A model generated the notes under the pieces. That model ran no database searches, was not told the origin of the DNA, and saw only the letters and a program-made list of their open reading frames with translations. Shown piece after piece: positions 23,237 to 33,501 of a DNA stretch of 64,000 nucleotides. Source of the stretch: Metellina segmentata (lineage: Eukaryota; Arthropoda; Arachnida; Araneae; Tetragnathidae); NCBI GenBank assembly GCA_947359465.1, contig OX375877.1:75590698-75654697 (forward strand). The letters run 5' to 3'. A program made the position numbers and the translations under genes. The first letter of the stretch is position 1. Every line of letters starts with the position of its first letter.

Positions 23237-25366
23237 AAATCTTATCATGATTAATCATTCGTATATCATTAAATTATGTATACAAATCTATTCGAGTTAG
23301 CTAAATAGCGTTTATGTGATAAGTATTTTTGCATTTTCTAAACAAAAGCCTAATTTTAAAAACCTCATGCAATATTTCATTCGATAATTTTCTTGAGATT
23401 TTCATTTTCTTAACAATAGTTTTTATCAATTGAAACCCCAACGGTTCACGTCTTCTTATTCCCAATTTTTCGTTTCCTGCCAAATAGATAACTATTGGTA
23501 AAACAAATAATCACCTTTAGCGATTATCACACATGGTTTCACGAATGGCAGCCTTTTCCCCAGGAGAGCTTACTACCTCTCTCTATAACTGAACTCTCCC
23601 AAAGTCATCTGCCTTCTCACCAAAGTCACAAAAAAAATATTGTATTGGAAATAGGATCTTAAAGATCCGATATGTATAAAAGATATTCTAAGCGCAACTG
23701 CGCGATGACTTAAACCAAGAAACTTTTAATTAGAAAATGTTTTTTCAATACTAATTCTCTAAAACAATCAAGTGTCTATATAAAGTATTTTATTTATGAT
23801 TAAAGTACATGAATTATGTAACTTAAACCGTTTATCTGTCTTGTTAGTGAATCTTAAATGTGGAAATAGCTGCGACTTACAGAACCGAGCGTGAAATAAA
23901 TTGGGAATTTAGTCAGAGCTTTCCTAGTTTCCACTTCGGTAAAGCTTCCTAAAGGCAAGCTACATATTGGTCTATCAGTCCTGCGACACTATGCGCATGC
24001 GTACCAACATGTTTTCTAATCAGAAACAACTTGCGCGTGTCGAATGTTGTTAACGCATGTCTGAGCAATGTGTGGTTTCCGTAAGACTTCAGAGATAAAT
24101 GCTAAAATTTTAAATATTTATCCAAGTGGAAAAGAGACACTTTTAGAAAAATGGAATTTTGTTAACATTTTTTGTGTCTAAAAATATTTTCCTATGTCAA
24201 AACTTTCGAAACGTCATATGAAAAGTTAGGATATTTTTAGATTTTATGCATCTGTATTTTTGGTGCAGGTAAATAGAACCCGCGACACAAAATATATAAG
24301 CTTTCTCCTCATATATGCTTCAGACACTCACTAATTAGTTTAACCTCAAAGTGGCCTCCACCGAAAGTTTCCGAGTTTAATTATTACGAGTTAAGTATAG
24401 CTTGTAACAAAACTGTAACACCGACATCTATTTCAAAATGAGCGATAGCTTAAATGTTCACTTTCATTACCTACTTCGTTAAACTAAGAAAAGTATCGGA
24501 TTTTGAGTTCCAAAAATACTCTAACCTGATACAATTACATTCACTTGTCTTAAGTTTAAATATATCCCTTGCAACATCCTTATATGGAGATAAAAGTTAT
24601 TCTCGAAACGTCTATGGTTTAATTTGTTTCTAAAAGTTAATTATTTCTCTATATATAATTCCAACATTCGTTTGATTCAATTTACTCTGTTTAATAACAC
24701 GGCTCTATCTATAATGCTGATATAAGAGCCTAAAAATAGCCCAATTTCTTTCAACGAAATTTAGTAATAGGTGTCATACGGCATCACTATAGTAATTAAC
24801 TGCATGCATACTGCAACTATAAAATGTATTATTCAATCTAAAATCATTACTGTCGTTCGGTTTGAAGTGATGAGAAACAGTAAAATCCATTAGCGCTGTT
24901 TGGTGGAAATTGAAAATTTTGTTTGTTAATTCTTAAGATTCGCAGAGTAAAAGAATTTAATACTCAGTTCTTTTGTAGATTGGACGAAAATAGCCTTTTA
25001 ATTAGACCTATCAAAAGGGCTCCATTTTCATTACTAGTTACATGAACTGCCGAATAACGAAAATAATAACGATTTGTGTTGTTTAACTGAGTTCGTGCGA
25101 TGTAGTTGGTACAAGTAAATAGACTGCATGATTTAAACGTATTTATTTACAACAAATCTATTCACATTAAAATAATGTTTCCGTGCGTCCTTATATAATT
25201 TCAAGTGCATTAATATGAAAATGGATGATAATTCAGTATTTTTAGCAATTAACGAAAGTGTGTTAACTTTCGAAACTATTCTATCTTATCAATAATCTCT
25301 TTTATTTCATATTTAATGTACTTTACTTTGATTTAACTGATACAAAATTGTATTTATTTCCATCAG
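23237..25366. other. Upstream region or first intron of gene A
   Basis: No coding exon could be supported here. It lies directly before the first recognised exon of gene A, which begins after an acceptor, so the missing first exon could be here or further upstream. A TATA-plus-initiator pair is noted at 24293. Confidence 0.4.
24293..24325 (+). promoter_or_regulatory. Candidate TATA and initiator pair
   Basis: TATATAAG starts at 24293, and an arthropod-type initiator TTCAGA has its A at 24322, 29 bases downstream. That is the usual spacing for insect RNA polymerase II core promoters. The first ATG downstream, at 24436, has a favourable CAAA context but only a 14-codon frame with no usable donor. 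Assignment to gene A is an inference. Confidence 0.3.
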
Positions 25367-25396
25367 GTGCAATTTGTTTTTGTTCAGCAGACAAAG
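25367..25396 (+). CDS. Gene A, small exon (end of signal peptide?)
   Basis: A 30-nt exon lies between a pyrimidine-rich acceptor (TATTTATTTCCATCAG) and a consensus GTAAGT donor. In the frame demanded by the next exon it reads x-AICFCSADK, and the last G joins AT to give Asp. The hydrophobic, small-residue text followed by charged residues looks like the cleavage region of a signal peptide. This suits a secreted chitin-binding protein. The exon enters in phase 1, so a start-codon exon must lie upstream, but I could not find it. Confidence 0.6.
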
Positions 25397-25807
25397 GTAA
25401 GTTTTCCCATTTACGTAATCAAAATAAAGATCTTTTTTAAATAAACAATTCTTTGCCTACTTTATAAGTGTAATTTTTTAACTAAGTATTTTTTTTTAAT
25501 GCTTGCATCTTAAAATACTATACAATACAACAGGAGATTGGCAATAGTCCGGGATGCCAGTTCAGGGATTGACCTCGTCCTTTGTTCTTTCCCTTCGGGA
25601 TTGACAGTTGCCAATAGCCCGTTGTGTTGCTCCAGTGCGAGGTTAATTAAACTTCTTACCTCAAGAAGAGAATCAAAATGACATCTTAAAGATTCTGTAA
25701 CAGTTTAATTTCAGGATGAACTTAATACAGATACATTTCTAAGTAGTTAAAAATGTAGCAAATTGAATTATCATTGACCATAAACTAAGAAATCTGTATT
25801 GATGCAG

Positions 25808-26011
25808 ATGACGACCACAGTGACGACGACGACGACGGCGGACAGCCGAACTACTGTCCTGAGGACAACGGCATGTTCCCCAATCCCACCGACTGCTCCA
25901 CTTTCTTCAACTGCGTCGACGGCACCGCCATTGCAATGAGCTGTGCACCAGGCCTGCTCTTCGACCCCAAAACAAAAATGTGTAATTTCCCGAATCAAGT
26001 CAAGTGTTCCA
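25808..26011 (+). CDS. Gene A exon, chitin-binding domain 1
   Basis: This 204-nt exon has phase 1 at both ends, with acceptor TTGATGCAG and donor GTAAGT. It opens with an acidic stretch (DDDHSDDDDDGGQ) and then a full peritrophin-A/CBM14 domain. The six cysteines are spaced 12-5-9-12-7, starting at YCPEDNGMFP and ending at VKCS. Aromatic residues typical of chitin contact are present (STFFNC, LLFDP). The protein is expected to be secreted and to bind chitin in cuticle or peritrophic matrix. The third base of most codons is G or C, unlike the AT-rich surroundings, which supports real coding. Confidence 0.92.
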
Positions 26012-26096
26012 GTAAGTATTTGCATCACATAAAGTAGAATACTTTTAAAATCCAACGGAAAATATGATGGTTAAGAATGCTTATTACCAAGTACTA

Positions 26097-26170
26097 TGCT
26101 TCTCTTCGACCCAAAAACAAAGATGTGCAACTTCCCGAATCTAGTCAAGTGTTCCAGAATTATTTGCCCC
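26097..26170 (+). pseudogene. Duplicated 3' part of the domain 1 exon, donor lost
   Basis: This repeats the end of the preceding exon (CTTCTCTTCGACCCAAAAAC through AAGTGTTCCAG) and continues into about 60 bp of the same intron sequence to about 26230. The GTAAGT donor has become GAATTA, and the 5' part of the domain is absent. It cannot encode a full domain and should be spliced over. The duplication is tandem and partial. Confidence 0.85.
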
Positions 26171-26342
26171 CATCACTTAAAGTAAAATACTTTTAAAATC
26201 CAACGGGGGATATCGTGGTTCAGAATGCTTATTAACATATACTATTTGTAAATCGTTGTCGCAATACTTTTAATTAGAATAAGTATTCTAAGAAAATATG
26301 AATATATCTGCCAAGAAGTTGCGTATATTTTAAAGTGAAATA

Positions 26343-27182
26343 CAGTATAACTCCAATCAATTAAGACCAGACCTCATCCGGATTATCGAATATCTGCATA
26401 ATTGGGTAATTTCATGAATGAAGGGTTATTTCTTAGTTAAAAAACAAGTTATGTTTTAATATGAAATTTAGTTTAATGACTATCAAAACAATTTTGTTTA
26501 AATTTTGTATTTACGTATTGTATTAAAATGTATCATTGCTTGAACATATCGGACAAAGTCAGCTGTTTCGCTGTCTTAACTCGTTTACATGAAGCCAAGT
26601 CTCGTATGTGCTTGATGGTGAGTAGCTGTAAATGGTCACACTCAGGCTGCCGCTCCATTCATTAAAATGTATCAGTGATTGAACATATATATCGGTCAAA
26701 GTCAGCTGTTTCGCTGCCTTAACTGGTTTCCATGAAACCAAGTCTCACATACGCTTGATGGTGAATAGCTGTAAATGGTCGCACTCAGACTGCCGCTCCA
26801 TCCATTTTAGCGCTGTGTCAATGCACTCAAACGCCTCACTAGCTGACGGTGCCGCGTCTGATTGAGTAGCAATGTCGTAGTCATTTTCCGGGTCATCAAT
26901 AAGTTCTTCTCCTACACTTTGAGTGAGTTCATCATCACTGATAATTTGGAAAACAGTGTTCGAAGAATAACACACCAGCCACTCGCCTACGTCCTCTGCA
27001 CTGCACTCGAAGCATCCAGGAATTTTCACTGTGAAGATTTTTATGTCCTCAACTGACATTTCCTCCTCTTCGTTTTTATAATTCATCAGTAAAAAACCTT
27101 CAAATTGCGGATTTTGCTGATTTATTTTGTTTTTCAAAGCGATCCGGATAACTGGAATTTGGAGCTAATTAGAGTTCTACTG
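26343..27182 (-). mobile_element. pogo/Tigger-like element, 5'-deleted
   Basis: The ends are imperfect inverted repeats (CAGTATAACTCCAAT and, from the other side, CAGTAGAACTCTAATTAG) bounded by TA at 26341-26342 and 27183-27184. The interior contains only the C-terminal part of a transposase on the minus strand. A block of about 139 bp is duplicated in tandem (26527-26664 and 26666-26803). The element sits in an intron of gene A. Confidence 0.75.
26745..27137 (-). pseudogene. C-terminal fragment of Tigger/jerky-like transposase
   Basis: The 130-codon frame ends in an acidic region (DDELTQSVGEELIDDPENDY) and ASEAFECIDTALKWMERQ. In my memory this is the typical tail of pogo/Tigger-like DDE transposases in insects. 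The DNA-binding and catalytic parts are absent, so it cannot be active. The frame is uninterrupted, but the first ATG is probably not a genuine start. Confidence 0.65.
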
Positions 27183-27599
27183 TATTTAACTTTTTATACA
27201 AAGCCTTTACGGATAAAATTTTCAATTTAAAATTATTTTCTCATGTCTTTTTAGTTTTTCTTATGTAAGAGAATTTTATGCATCGAAATAAAATATTTGT
27301 AGAGTAATATAACTTTACAAATATTTTATTTAGAAAAACTTTTTAGTTTACAAATCTGAGCCACTTTATTTAATGTGATGGCCCTTTGCAGAACAAATAA
27401 AACTTGAAAGACTAATCTTGGAGTTAATTGCACATTTTTTCATATACCGGGCTTCTCACTTTGTGTTTGTTTGACATGCCCGGTGAAGAAAAAAACTTTT
27501 CGTAATCATAATCTTTTGTTAAAAGTTATATAATAAAGGAAATTAAACTTCATATTTCTGTGCACGTGTGAGGAATTTATCCACACTACAAAGAATTAA

Positions 27600-27960
27600 C
27601 TTACAATTCAACTACTTTTTAGTTGACTGACCAACGCACTGTCTTTCCACGCATTACCACAATTGGTGGTTGATATACGTGTACATGTGCACACACACTT
27701 TCAAACCAGATGGCGCTTGCCTCGATCGATTCGCACTGCGATAAATGGTCCACGATGAAGAGCTGAGAATTGCCAATGCGATACACAACGATTCCAACAG
27801 CTGTCTGACGCTCTGTGATAACAGACACTGCCTTAAACTCCTGTTGCACTTTCACTATGCTCAAACAATTTGCCGGCCTGCACTCAACTTGTTGCAGGAC
27901 AAGACAGTCAAACGGTCGTAATCATCCATTGCATGACCACATATACGGATTACCTTCATC
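27600..27960. repeat. Dispersed repeat, copy 1
   Basis: The stretch from about 27680 to 27840 (CACACTTTCAAACCAGATGG, TAAATGGTCCACGATGAA, CCAACAGCTGTCTGACG) matches 42365-42530. Both copies lie in introns of the chitin-binding genes. The family is not recognised. The minus-strand frame 27619-27864 lies within it and is not supported as a gene. Confidence 0.55.
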
Positions 27961-28113
27961 ATCTTAATATAAGTCTCACAGTTTCACGCAAGTTTCAATT
28001 TGTCAACTGGTGGTAACATATATTGAATTTAGTCACCAATAAATTCTAGTGGGGGAGTACTGTGTGCAACTTAATCACCTCTTGAAAAATTGGTTTACAA
28101 TTCAATTAATATA

Positions 28114-29008
28114 CACAGTCCATACACATTAATGTGACCTCCTGTCAAAAGCCAGAATAACCACCTTTGGCAGAGCGGACCGCTGCGAGACGTGCAGGAA
28201 GAGAGTCAATTAGGTTTCTGAAGGTGTTCACTGGGATGCTGAGCCATGCCGACTCCAGTGTAGTGACCAGCTGCGATAGATTACCTCCCTCCTCAAACCT
28301 GGATCCTTCCGGCAATTGTTGCAGGGTGTTTGCTTCCAGACGTTTCACGCCGTATACACCAACGTCCATCTGTCCGATAGAGCATAAAACGTGATTCATC
28401 GGAAAAAGCCACCTGTCGCCACTGTGGACGTCCAGTTGCGGTAATGGCGTGCAAATTCAAGCCTTCGTCGCCGATGAACAGCAGTCAGTATAGGTGCATT
28501 AACCAGGCGTCTTCTGCGTTGGCCCATGCGCAGCAACGTTCGCTGAACCGTTGTTGAGGATACACTCTTGGTAGCCCCTTGGTTCATCTGGGCGGTCAGT
28601 TGTCAAAAGTTACTCGTCTATTCGCCCGAACGCATCTCCGTAGCCTTCGTTCGCCTCTGTCATCTATATCTCGTGGTGCACCACATGTCCCACGCCGCTG
28701 ATTTTGGATAGTACCATTTTGCCATGCACGGTATACTTTTACCACGGCGGCACGCGAACAGTTCACAAAATTAGCCGTTTCCGAAATGCTTCCACCCTTG
28801 GCCCGAAAGCTAATAATCATGCCATTTTGGACGTTGGATAAATCGCTACGTTTCTGCATTACGCCAAAGAATTGAAATGCTCTCCGATGTCCTAGGACAT
28901 CCTTTATATACATTCCACTGCAATGTGCTGCCACCCTCATTTTGTGATTGGTGATTTCACGTTGACGTCGAAAGTAGGTGGTGGTCACATTTATGTGACT
29001 GGACTGTG
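28114..29008 (-). mobile_element. Tc1-like element, deleted copy 2
   Basis: It has the same ends as the copy at 3506-4392 (CACAGTCCA...TGGACTGTG), bounded by TA at 28112-28113 and 29009-29010. It is 895 bp long and inserted in an intron of gene A on the strand opposite to the gene. Confidence 0.9.
28145..28859 (-). pseudogene. Broken Tc1-like transposase
   Basis: The start corresponds to the ATG at 28857-28859 (MQKRSDLSNVQNG). The frame is lost near 28600 by a small deletion (RANRRVTFDN, then stop). It resumes as MNQGATKSVSSTTVQRTLL and shifts again just before the first catalytic aspartate. After EGSRFEEGG it jumps by deletion to the C-terminal SQLVTTLESAWLSIPV segment. It has two frameshifts and has lost the second and third catalytic residues. 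Confidence 0.88.
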
Positions 29009-29149
29009 TATTTAGCAGTGCAGTCTGCCTTTTTGGTTGACTAACAGTTTAGGTGCCTTTCTACATACCATCACACATATACACGTTGCAAAATCAAGGA
29101 CGTTTTCACACACAATATTCGTAGATGATTTGAACATTTTCACCAATTA

Positions 29150-29375
29150 GTTAGGTTTTATGTCACAATGGCCACTTTTGGCAATGCTGCACCAAACACA
29201 AAATAGACAATGTCGAATAATGAGTAAATACAAGGAAATTTTTATTGGCTAAAAAAGAGAAATATATTTAAATAAGTTACAAGAATCGATCCTGAGCCAC
29301 CAGCAATTCTCAAGTTACTAGCGCAGAGGGCAAACACACTGAGTCAATCCCAGTTCCTTCCCTGACGGAAAAACA
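29150..29375 (-). mobile_element. SINE family B, diverged copy
   Basis: Read on the minus strand it begins with a tRNA-like head near 29370-29300 (GTGTTTGCCCTCTGCGCTAG) and ends with the tail AAAAGTGGCCATTGTGACAT near 29160. The parallel copy is at 44098-44310. The tail alone recurs at about 3262-3310, 30950-31010 and 62495-62535. Confidence 0.6.
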
Positions 29376-30689
29376 TGCTTATACACCAAATAGTTCAGCA
29401 GATCCGTCCATTCTGATTGAACCTTTTCTTTGTATCATCTGTCAACGAGATAACTCCGAAATTAAAATAGAAATTGACATGTAACATGTTTAATTCGATT
29501 TATTTATGTTTCCAAAATATTTGTATCATTGCATATCTTCAAATTGTAATTATAGAATAGAATGATAGTTTTCTCAGGTATTGAAAAATACTAGCAGTTT
29601 AAGAAATTACTGGAATTTTAAAAAATACCGAAAATGGTATTCCACTGAACCTGTCTAATTGGTATTGTGGCCATAGAGTTTGTCTGTCTGTCACATAGTA
29701 CCGGATACTAATCCCGGTATATAAGCGCATGTATGTTGGTTACTGTTCCTGTTTTGAGCAACATCAACTTACCTGCTAAGCGTCGTTCCCTTAGAAGTTG
29801 CCGCCTTTTTGCTCCGATTATGGAAATCACAGTTTCCAATTCCTGCGCACAAACGATTCAGCAACGAAGAAAATAAAAAATAAATTTAAAAAAAAATCAT
29901 TTTGACTGGCATTGCTTAGTTCTTTTTTGTAAAAATGGGATCGTTGAAGATGGATTAAGAATTTCAACGGATTTGGAATCTGCGGAAAATTTTACATCAG
30001 ATAGATATTTCCATTTGATATACATTTGATACATTATACATTTGATGCTTTTCCTTATACATGTGATTTTCCTTTAGTAAATAATTTTTAATTAAATATT
30101 TATATTTTCGCAAGAGATTGCGACGTCACGCCGATATGATCTCTTCGTAATTCGAATTTGGTCGCATTTTCTTTTTTGTAAAATCGGGATCGTTAAAGAT
30201 AGATTGAAAATTACAACGGATTTGAAATCTGCGGAATCGCCATTGAAATTACATAGAGTGTAATACGATTGCCGTACGCAGCTCATTGTTTTATCAGTGT
30301 TGATCAAAAATTATGTTTTCCAATAACATTGTTTTACCGTGTATTGTTCAAAAAACAACACCATGCAAAATCACGGCAAGTTGAAAGATAGTGGTAGGAA
30401 AAGGTTTATACACAGCCAGTGATCAACAAAATTTGACAGATAGAAGGGGAAAAGAATTTATACACAGCCAGTGATCTTACTCACCGTCAGGTTTAAAAAA
30501 ATATTAATGAAGTTTGACCAAAATATATAAATTATGTTATGCACCCGTTGTATTAAGGGCCATTTATCCTAGTATTAAAATTTTTTGCATGTAATAGACA
30601 ATATGAACCATTCACGAAAAAGTGGTGGTTAGTATTAACAGTAAGTTATGGTTAGTAGTCCAGATTTAACAACCTTTCTTATCTTGTAG
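29376..30689. other. Gene A intron, short internal duplications
   Basis: No exon is recognised. Two related blocks of about 70 bp lie at 29920-29985 and 30165-30235 (GATCGTTGAAGATGG versus GATCGTTAAAGATAG, both ending near GAATCTGCGGAA). A second pair around TTTATACACAGCCAGTGATC lies at 30408-30427 and 30457-30476. These are local duplications of unknown origin. Confidence 0.6.
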
Positions 30690-30854
30690 ACGAGTGTCGG
30701 GGACCGAATGGACTCTTCCCGAGCCAGCACCGGTGTGACGAGTTCATACTCTGCACCAATAACAAACCCAAAGTGCAACGCTGCAAGAAAGGACTCTACT
30801 TTGACAGCAATCTTCAAGTGTGCAATTACAAGGGCCAAGTCCTGTGCAGCTTAC
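30690..30854 (+). CDS. Gene A exon, chitin-binding domain 2
   Basis: This 165-nt exon is phase 1 at both ends, with acceptor TTTCTTATCTTGTAG and donor GTAAAT. It encodes one CBM14 domain, from ECRGPNGLFP to LCSL, with cysteine spacing 12-5-9-12-7, identical to domain 1. The junction codon from the previous exon gives Asn (A plus AC). The domain is basic in its middle (CTNNKPKVQRCKKG). It is the second of three domains of the protein. Confidence 0.92.
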
Positions 30855-31308
30855 GTAAATATATATCTTTCTCTCTTCATTAAAACAAGTTCTAATTTAT
30901 TCATTGTTATTAAATTTTAACCCTCAGAAACTTCCATCTTTGGTTGATTGTTTGGAGTTTTATTGCCCAAGGGCCGGATTTGGCAAAACTGCTCCAAACA
31001 ACGTCAAGTGGACCAGAACGTTTTTTTACTGTTACAAGAGTGAAATACATCCAGAGAGAAGTGAAATTATTTGATCCGTGCCTGCTTATCAACACAATAT
31101 TCCTAAATTGGAAATTTTGAGACATCAAATTCAAGAGAATGCATTTGTAATTAGGGCCTGTTCTTGAGATATGAACTGCCCACAAATCGGCTCTTCTCTT
31201 CTCAAAAACATTTAATTTTCCAAAATAACCCCCTTTTTGAAGTTGGTATAGAGAAAATTATTTTTTGATGGCCATCTTCTTTCTACGTGTTCCCTAAATG
31301 TCGTTACG

Positions 31309-31505
31309 TTAACAGTCCTTATGATTTTGATGAGATATCTCGTCCATCATTACGGCATGTAAACTGTAATCTGGAAGCATGGTATTGCCGATTTTTTAAT
31401 GACCAGATCGATATCTGGTCGTGTTCATTTTCTAACGGCGAGAAATCTCGGGTCAGTTTTGTTAATGACGAGGTTCTTCGTCGAGACAATCACCAAAAGG
31501 GTTTA
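31309..31505. mobile_element. Degraded TTAA MITE, satellite family relative
   Basis: It begins at TTAA (31309), contains GATGAGATATCTCGTCCATC and TCAGTTTTGTTAATGACGAG, and ends GTCGAGACAATCACCAAAAG before TTTA at about 31502-31505. The ends and interior match 63680-63901 imperfectly. It lies in the intron between gene A domains 2 and 3. Confidence 0.6.
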
Positions 31506-31969
31506 TTGGTCATGGCGTTTAATAATTTCTTGAACTGTTTTAAGACCATGAATTGAGGTGCATATTTTAAAGGGTGTGATTTTCGCAGATATAACTGCAT
31601 GTGCTTTCTATATCATTTTAATTCGAAAATTATATCTGGAAGGATTCGGGTCCCGTACCTCCAAACACCCCGGCCCATTATGAATTCTTTCTTATGAATA
31701 TACTGATGTAATTCTGAATAAACAAAATATTCAGATTCAAGGTATCTTTTAATACAATCGCAAAAGAGAACCTACAAAGACCAAATAAATATAAAATTAT
31801 AATAACCCCGGAAAAACATAAAGCTGAACATGTTTATTTAAAGCTTGGAAGCACACTGGCGCTTCTCTTCTTAACATCCTCTGTTTTTTCTAACGACGCG
31901 ACTGTTTAACGTAATTCTAACTTTCGCAATCAATGATAGAATAGTTTATATGTAAAAATGTAACCATGA

Positions 31970-31993
31970 TTGTGTGTGTGTGTGTGTGTGTGT
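31970..31993. repeat. (TG)n microsatellite
   Basis: About twelve TG dinucleotides within a gene A intron. Confidence 0.95.
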
Positions 31994-32269
31994 TGAGGTA
32001 AGTATAGAATTATACATTAAAAGATGTTAAGTTCTGTAAAACTAAGAATTGAAATAAGAATGTTTGAGTTGTGGTTGTGGTCTAAGAAAGGCTATGTTGG
32101 TACTACTGCTTAAAAATAAACAGTAGAAGAAGGAAAGTATATCACGTTGAACAACCATGAAAATTATTTTCATTTAATAAACATATGTTATATTCGTAAT
32201 TTATTTTTTAACTATGATTCTTACTTTACTACTCGTTCTCCTGAACCGATTTTCCCGGATCGTCACCAA

Positions 32270-32330
32270 TTGCATATTTTGTTGCTCCAATGCGACGTTA
32301 ATTAAATATCTTAGTACCTTCCTCGAACCG
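32270..32330 (+). repeat. SINE family A tail fragment
   Basis: GTTGCTCCAATGCGACGTTA followed by ATTAAATA is the 3' end of SINE family A. The same end is seen at 25622-25655 and, more diverged, at about 38185-38210. Only the tail is present here. Confidence 0.6.
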
Positions 32331-32464
32331 AGAGAATGTGGTAATTTAAGTCTTCAATTATAGTGATGGAGATAAGAGCACACAAAGTTAATTCAATTTA
32401 AGTTGAATTAATCTAAAAAATGAGTATTGACCACGGAAACACGTATTGCCTCCAAAACACTGAT

Positions 32465-33065
32465 ATCTATATATATAATTCTCTTACGTGGCACGCAAAA
32501 AAGACGTTATTTGTTATCGCGTTTTGGCAACATTGTACGATTGTTTGTTTACCACAAAACCTCGCGCCTCAATTGAATTCATAGCGTTATCGGATAAAAT
32601 TGTATTGAAAAAAAATTAATTTTAGTAGAGCTGTTTGCAGTTAATAGAAATCAAAGAAAGCGGAGGATCTTTTCAGGGCCATTTAAAAAACGGTCCTTCT
32701 CAGAGCCTACAATTATAGTTCAACAAGACGCTTGCACTACAACTTTCGACTGCAAACTCAATGAAAAAGTGTGGGTGGCACGAGTGCTGGGTACACACAA
32801 ACAACATGCTAGGTGTTCAATTTCCAAATCAGCCCTCATTTTTCGAGTCAAAATTTGATCAAAGTTTTCATTTGAATTCTGATTCCAGAGTTATTGTATT
32901 TATCTTTTCTGTAATACAGCAAATTTAGGTTTGAAATTTTTTTTTGGAATATCATATTTTGTAAACAATCTTTTCTGCTAGGACACATGTCTTCATTGAC
33001 TCGCATAGGTTCGCGCAGCAATCCTCCGGGGGTTTGCGAGCGTTAGCGAGCAGAGGGCGGGCCCC
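32465..33065 (+). mobile_element. Helitron-like non-autonomous element
   Basis: It starts near TATATATAATTCTCTTACGT and ends near a GC-rich hairpin region at about 33026-33065, where GGGGG pairs with CCCCC around GCGAGCGTTAGCGAGC. No TIRs or target duplications are visible. A terminal hairpin without TIRs is typical of Helitron 3' ends. A shortened copy lies at 11610-11800. No Rep/helicase gene is present. The exact end and the CTRR terminus are not established. Confidence 0.45.
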
Positions 33066-33160
33066 CTATTCACCTATATTTGGCTTGACAAAAAATACCT
33101 GTCATATGTATAATTCTTGGTTAGCGTACTGAAACTTACCATTCCTAATTTCTCTTACAG

Positions 33161-33501
33161 CTGGCGGCGGAAGCAAAGGCAACAAGACCACAGGTAACAA
33201 AAAGCAGAAAAACAAAAACAAGGACAGTGATGAGGACGGTCATTCCATGAGGGGGGCTGATTCGAGTCGGGGACACAAGGAACTGGCTAAGGCCAGTGTC
33301 CGGTCCGTGTGTCCTAAATCACGCGGCCTCTTCGCCCACCAAGGGTCCTGTAATATGTTCTACCAGTGTTACGATGGAGAGGTCCTCATCAAGTCCTGTC
33401 CGGCAGGACTACTGTTCGACGAGAATGAACACACCTGTGCCTTTGGGAACGATGTGGACTGTGGGCATAGGAGGGTCCCTAGGTACCCAAACGAGTCATA
33501 G
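33161..33501 (+). CDS. Gene A last exon, linker and chitin-binding domain 3
   Basis: The acceptor TCTCTTACAG is followed by a phase 1 entry (C plus CT gives Pro). The exon first encodes about 50 residues of a Gly/Lys/Asn-rich, then acidic, linker (SKGNKTTGNKKQKNKNK, then DSDEDG). It then encodes the third CBM14 domain from VCPKSRGLFA to DCGHRR, again with spacing 12-5-9-12-7, and ends PRYPNES before TAG at 33499-33501. The three-domain layout matches CPAP3/obstructor-type proteins, although the long linker before domain 3 is more like a peritrophin. From the small exon to the stop, gene A encodes 245 residues plus the missing N-terminus. Confidence 0.92.

Noticed and set aside
24436..24480. 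Start codon of gene A downstream of the TATA box
   Set aside because: The frame stops after 14 codons, is not hydrophobic and has no phase 1 donor.
28167..28394. Plus-strand protein within the 28-kb element
   Set aside because: It is the antisense of the deleted Tc1-like transposase.
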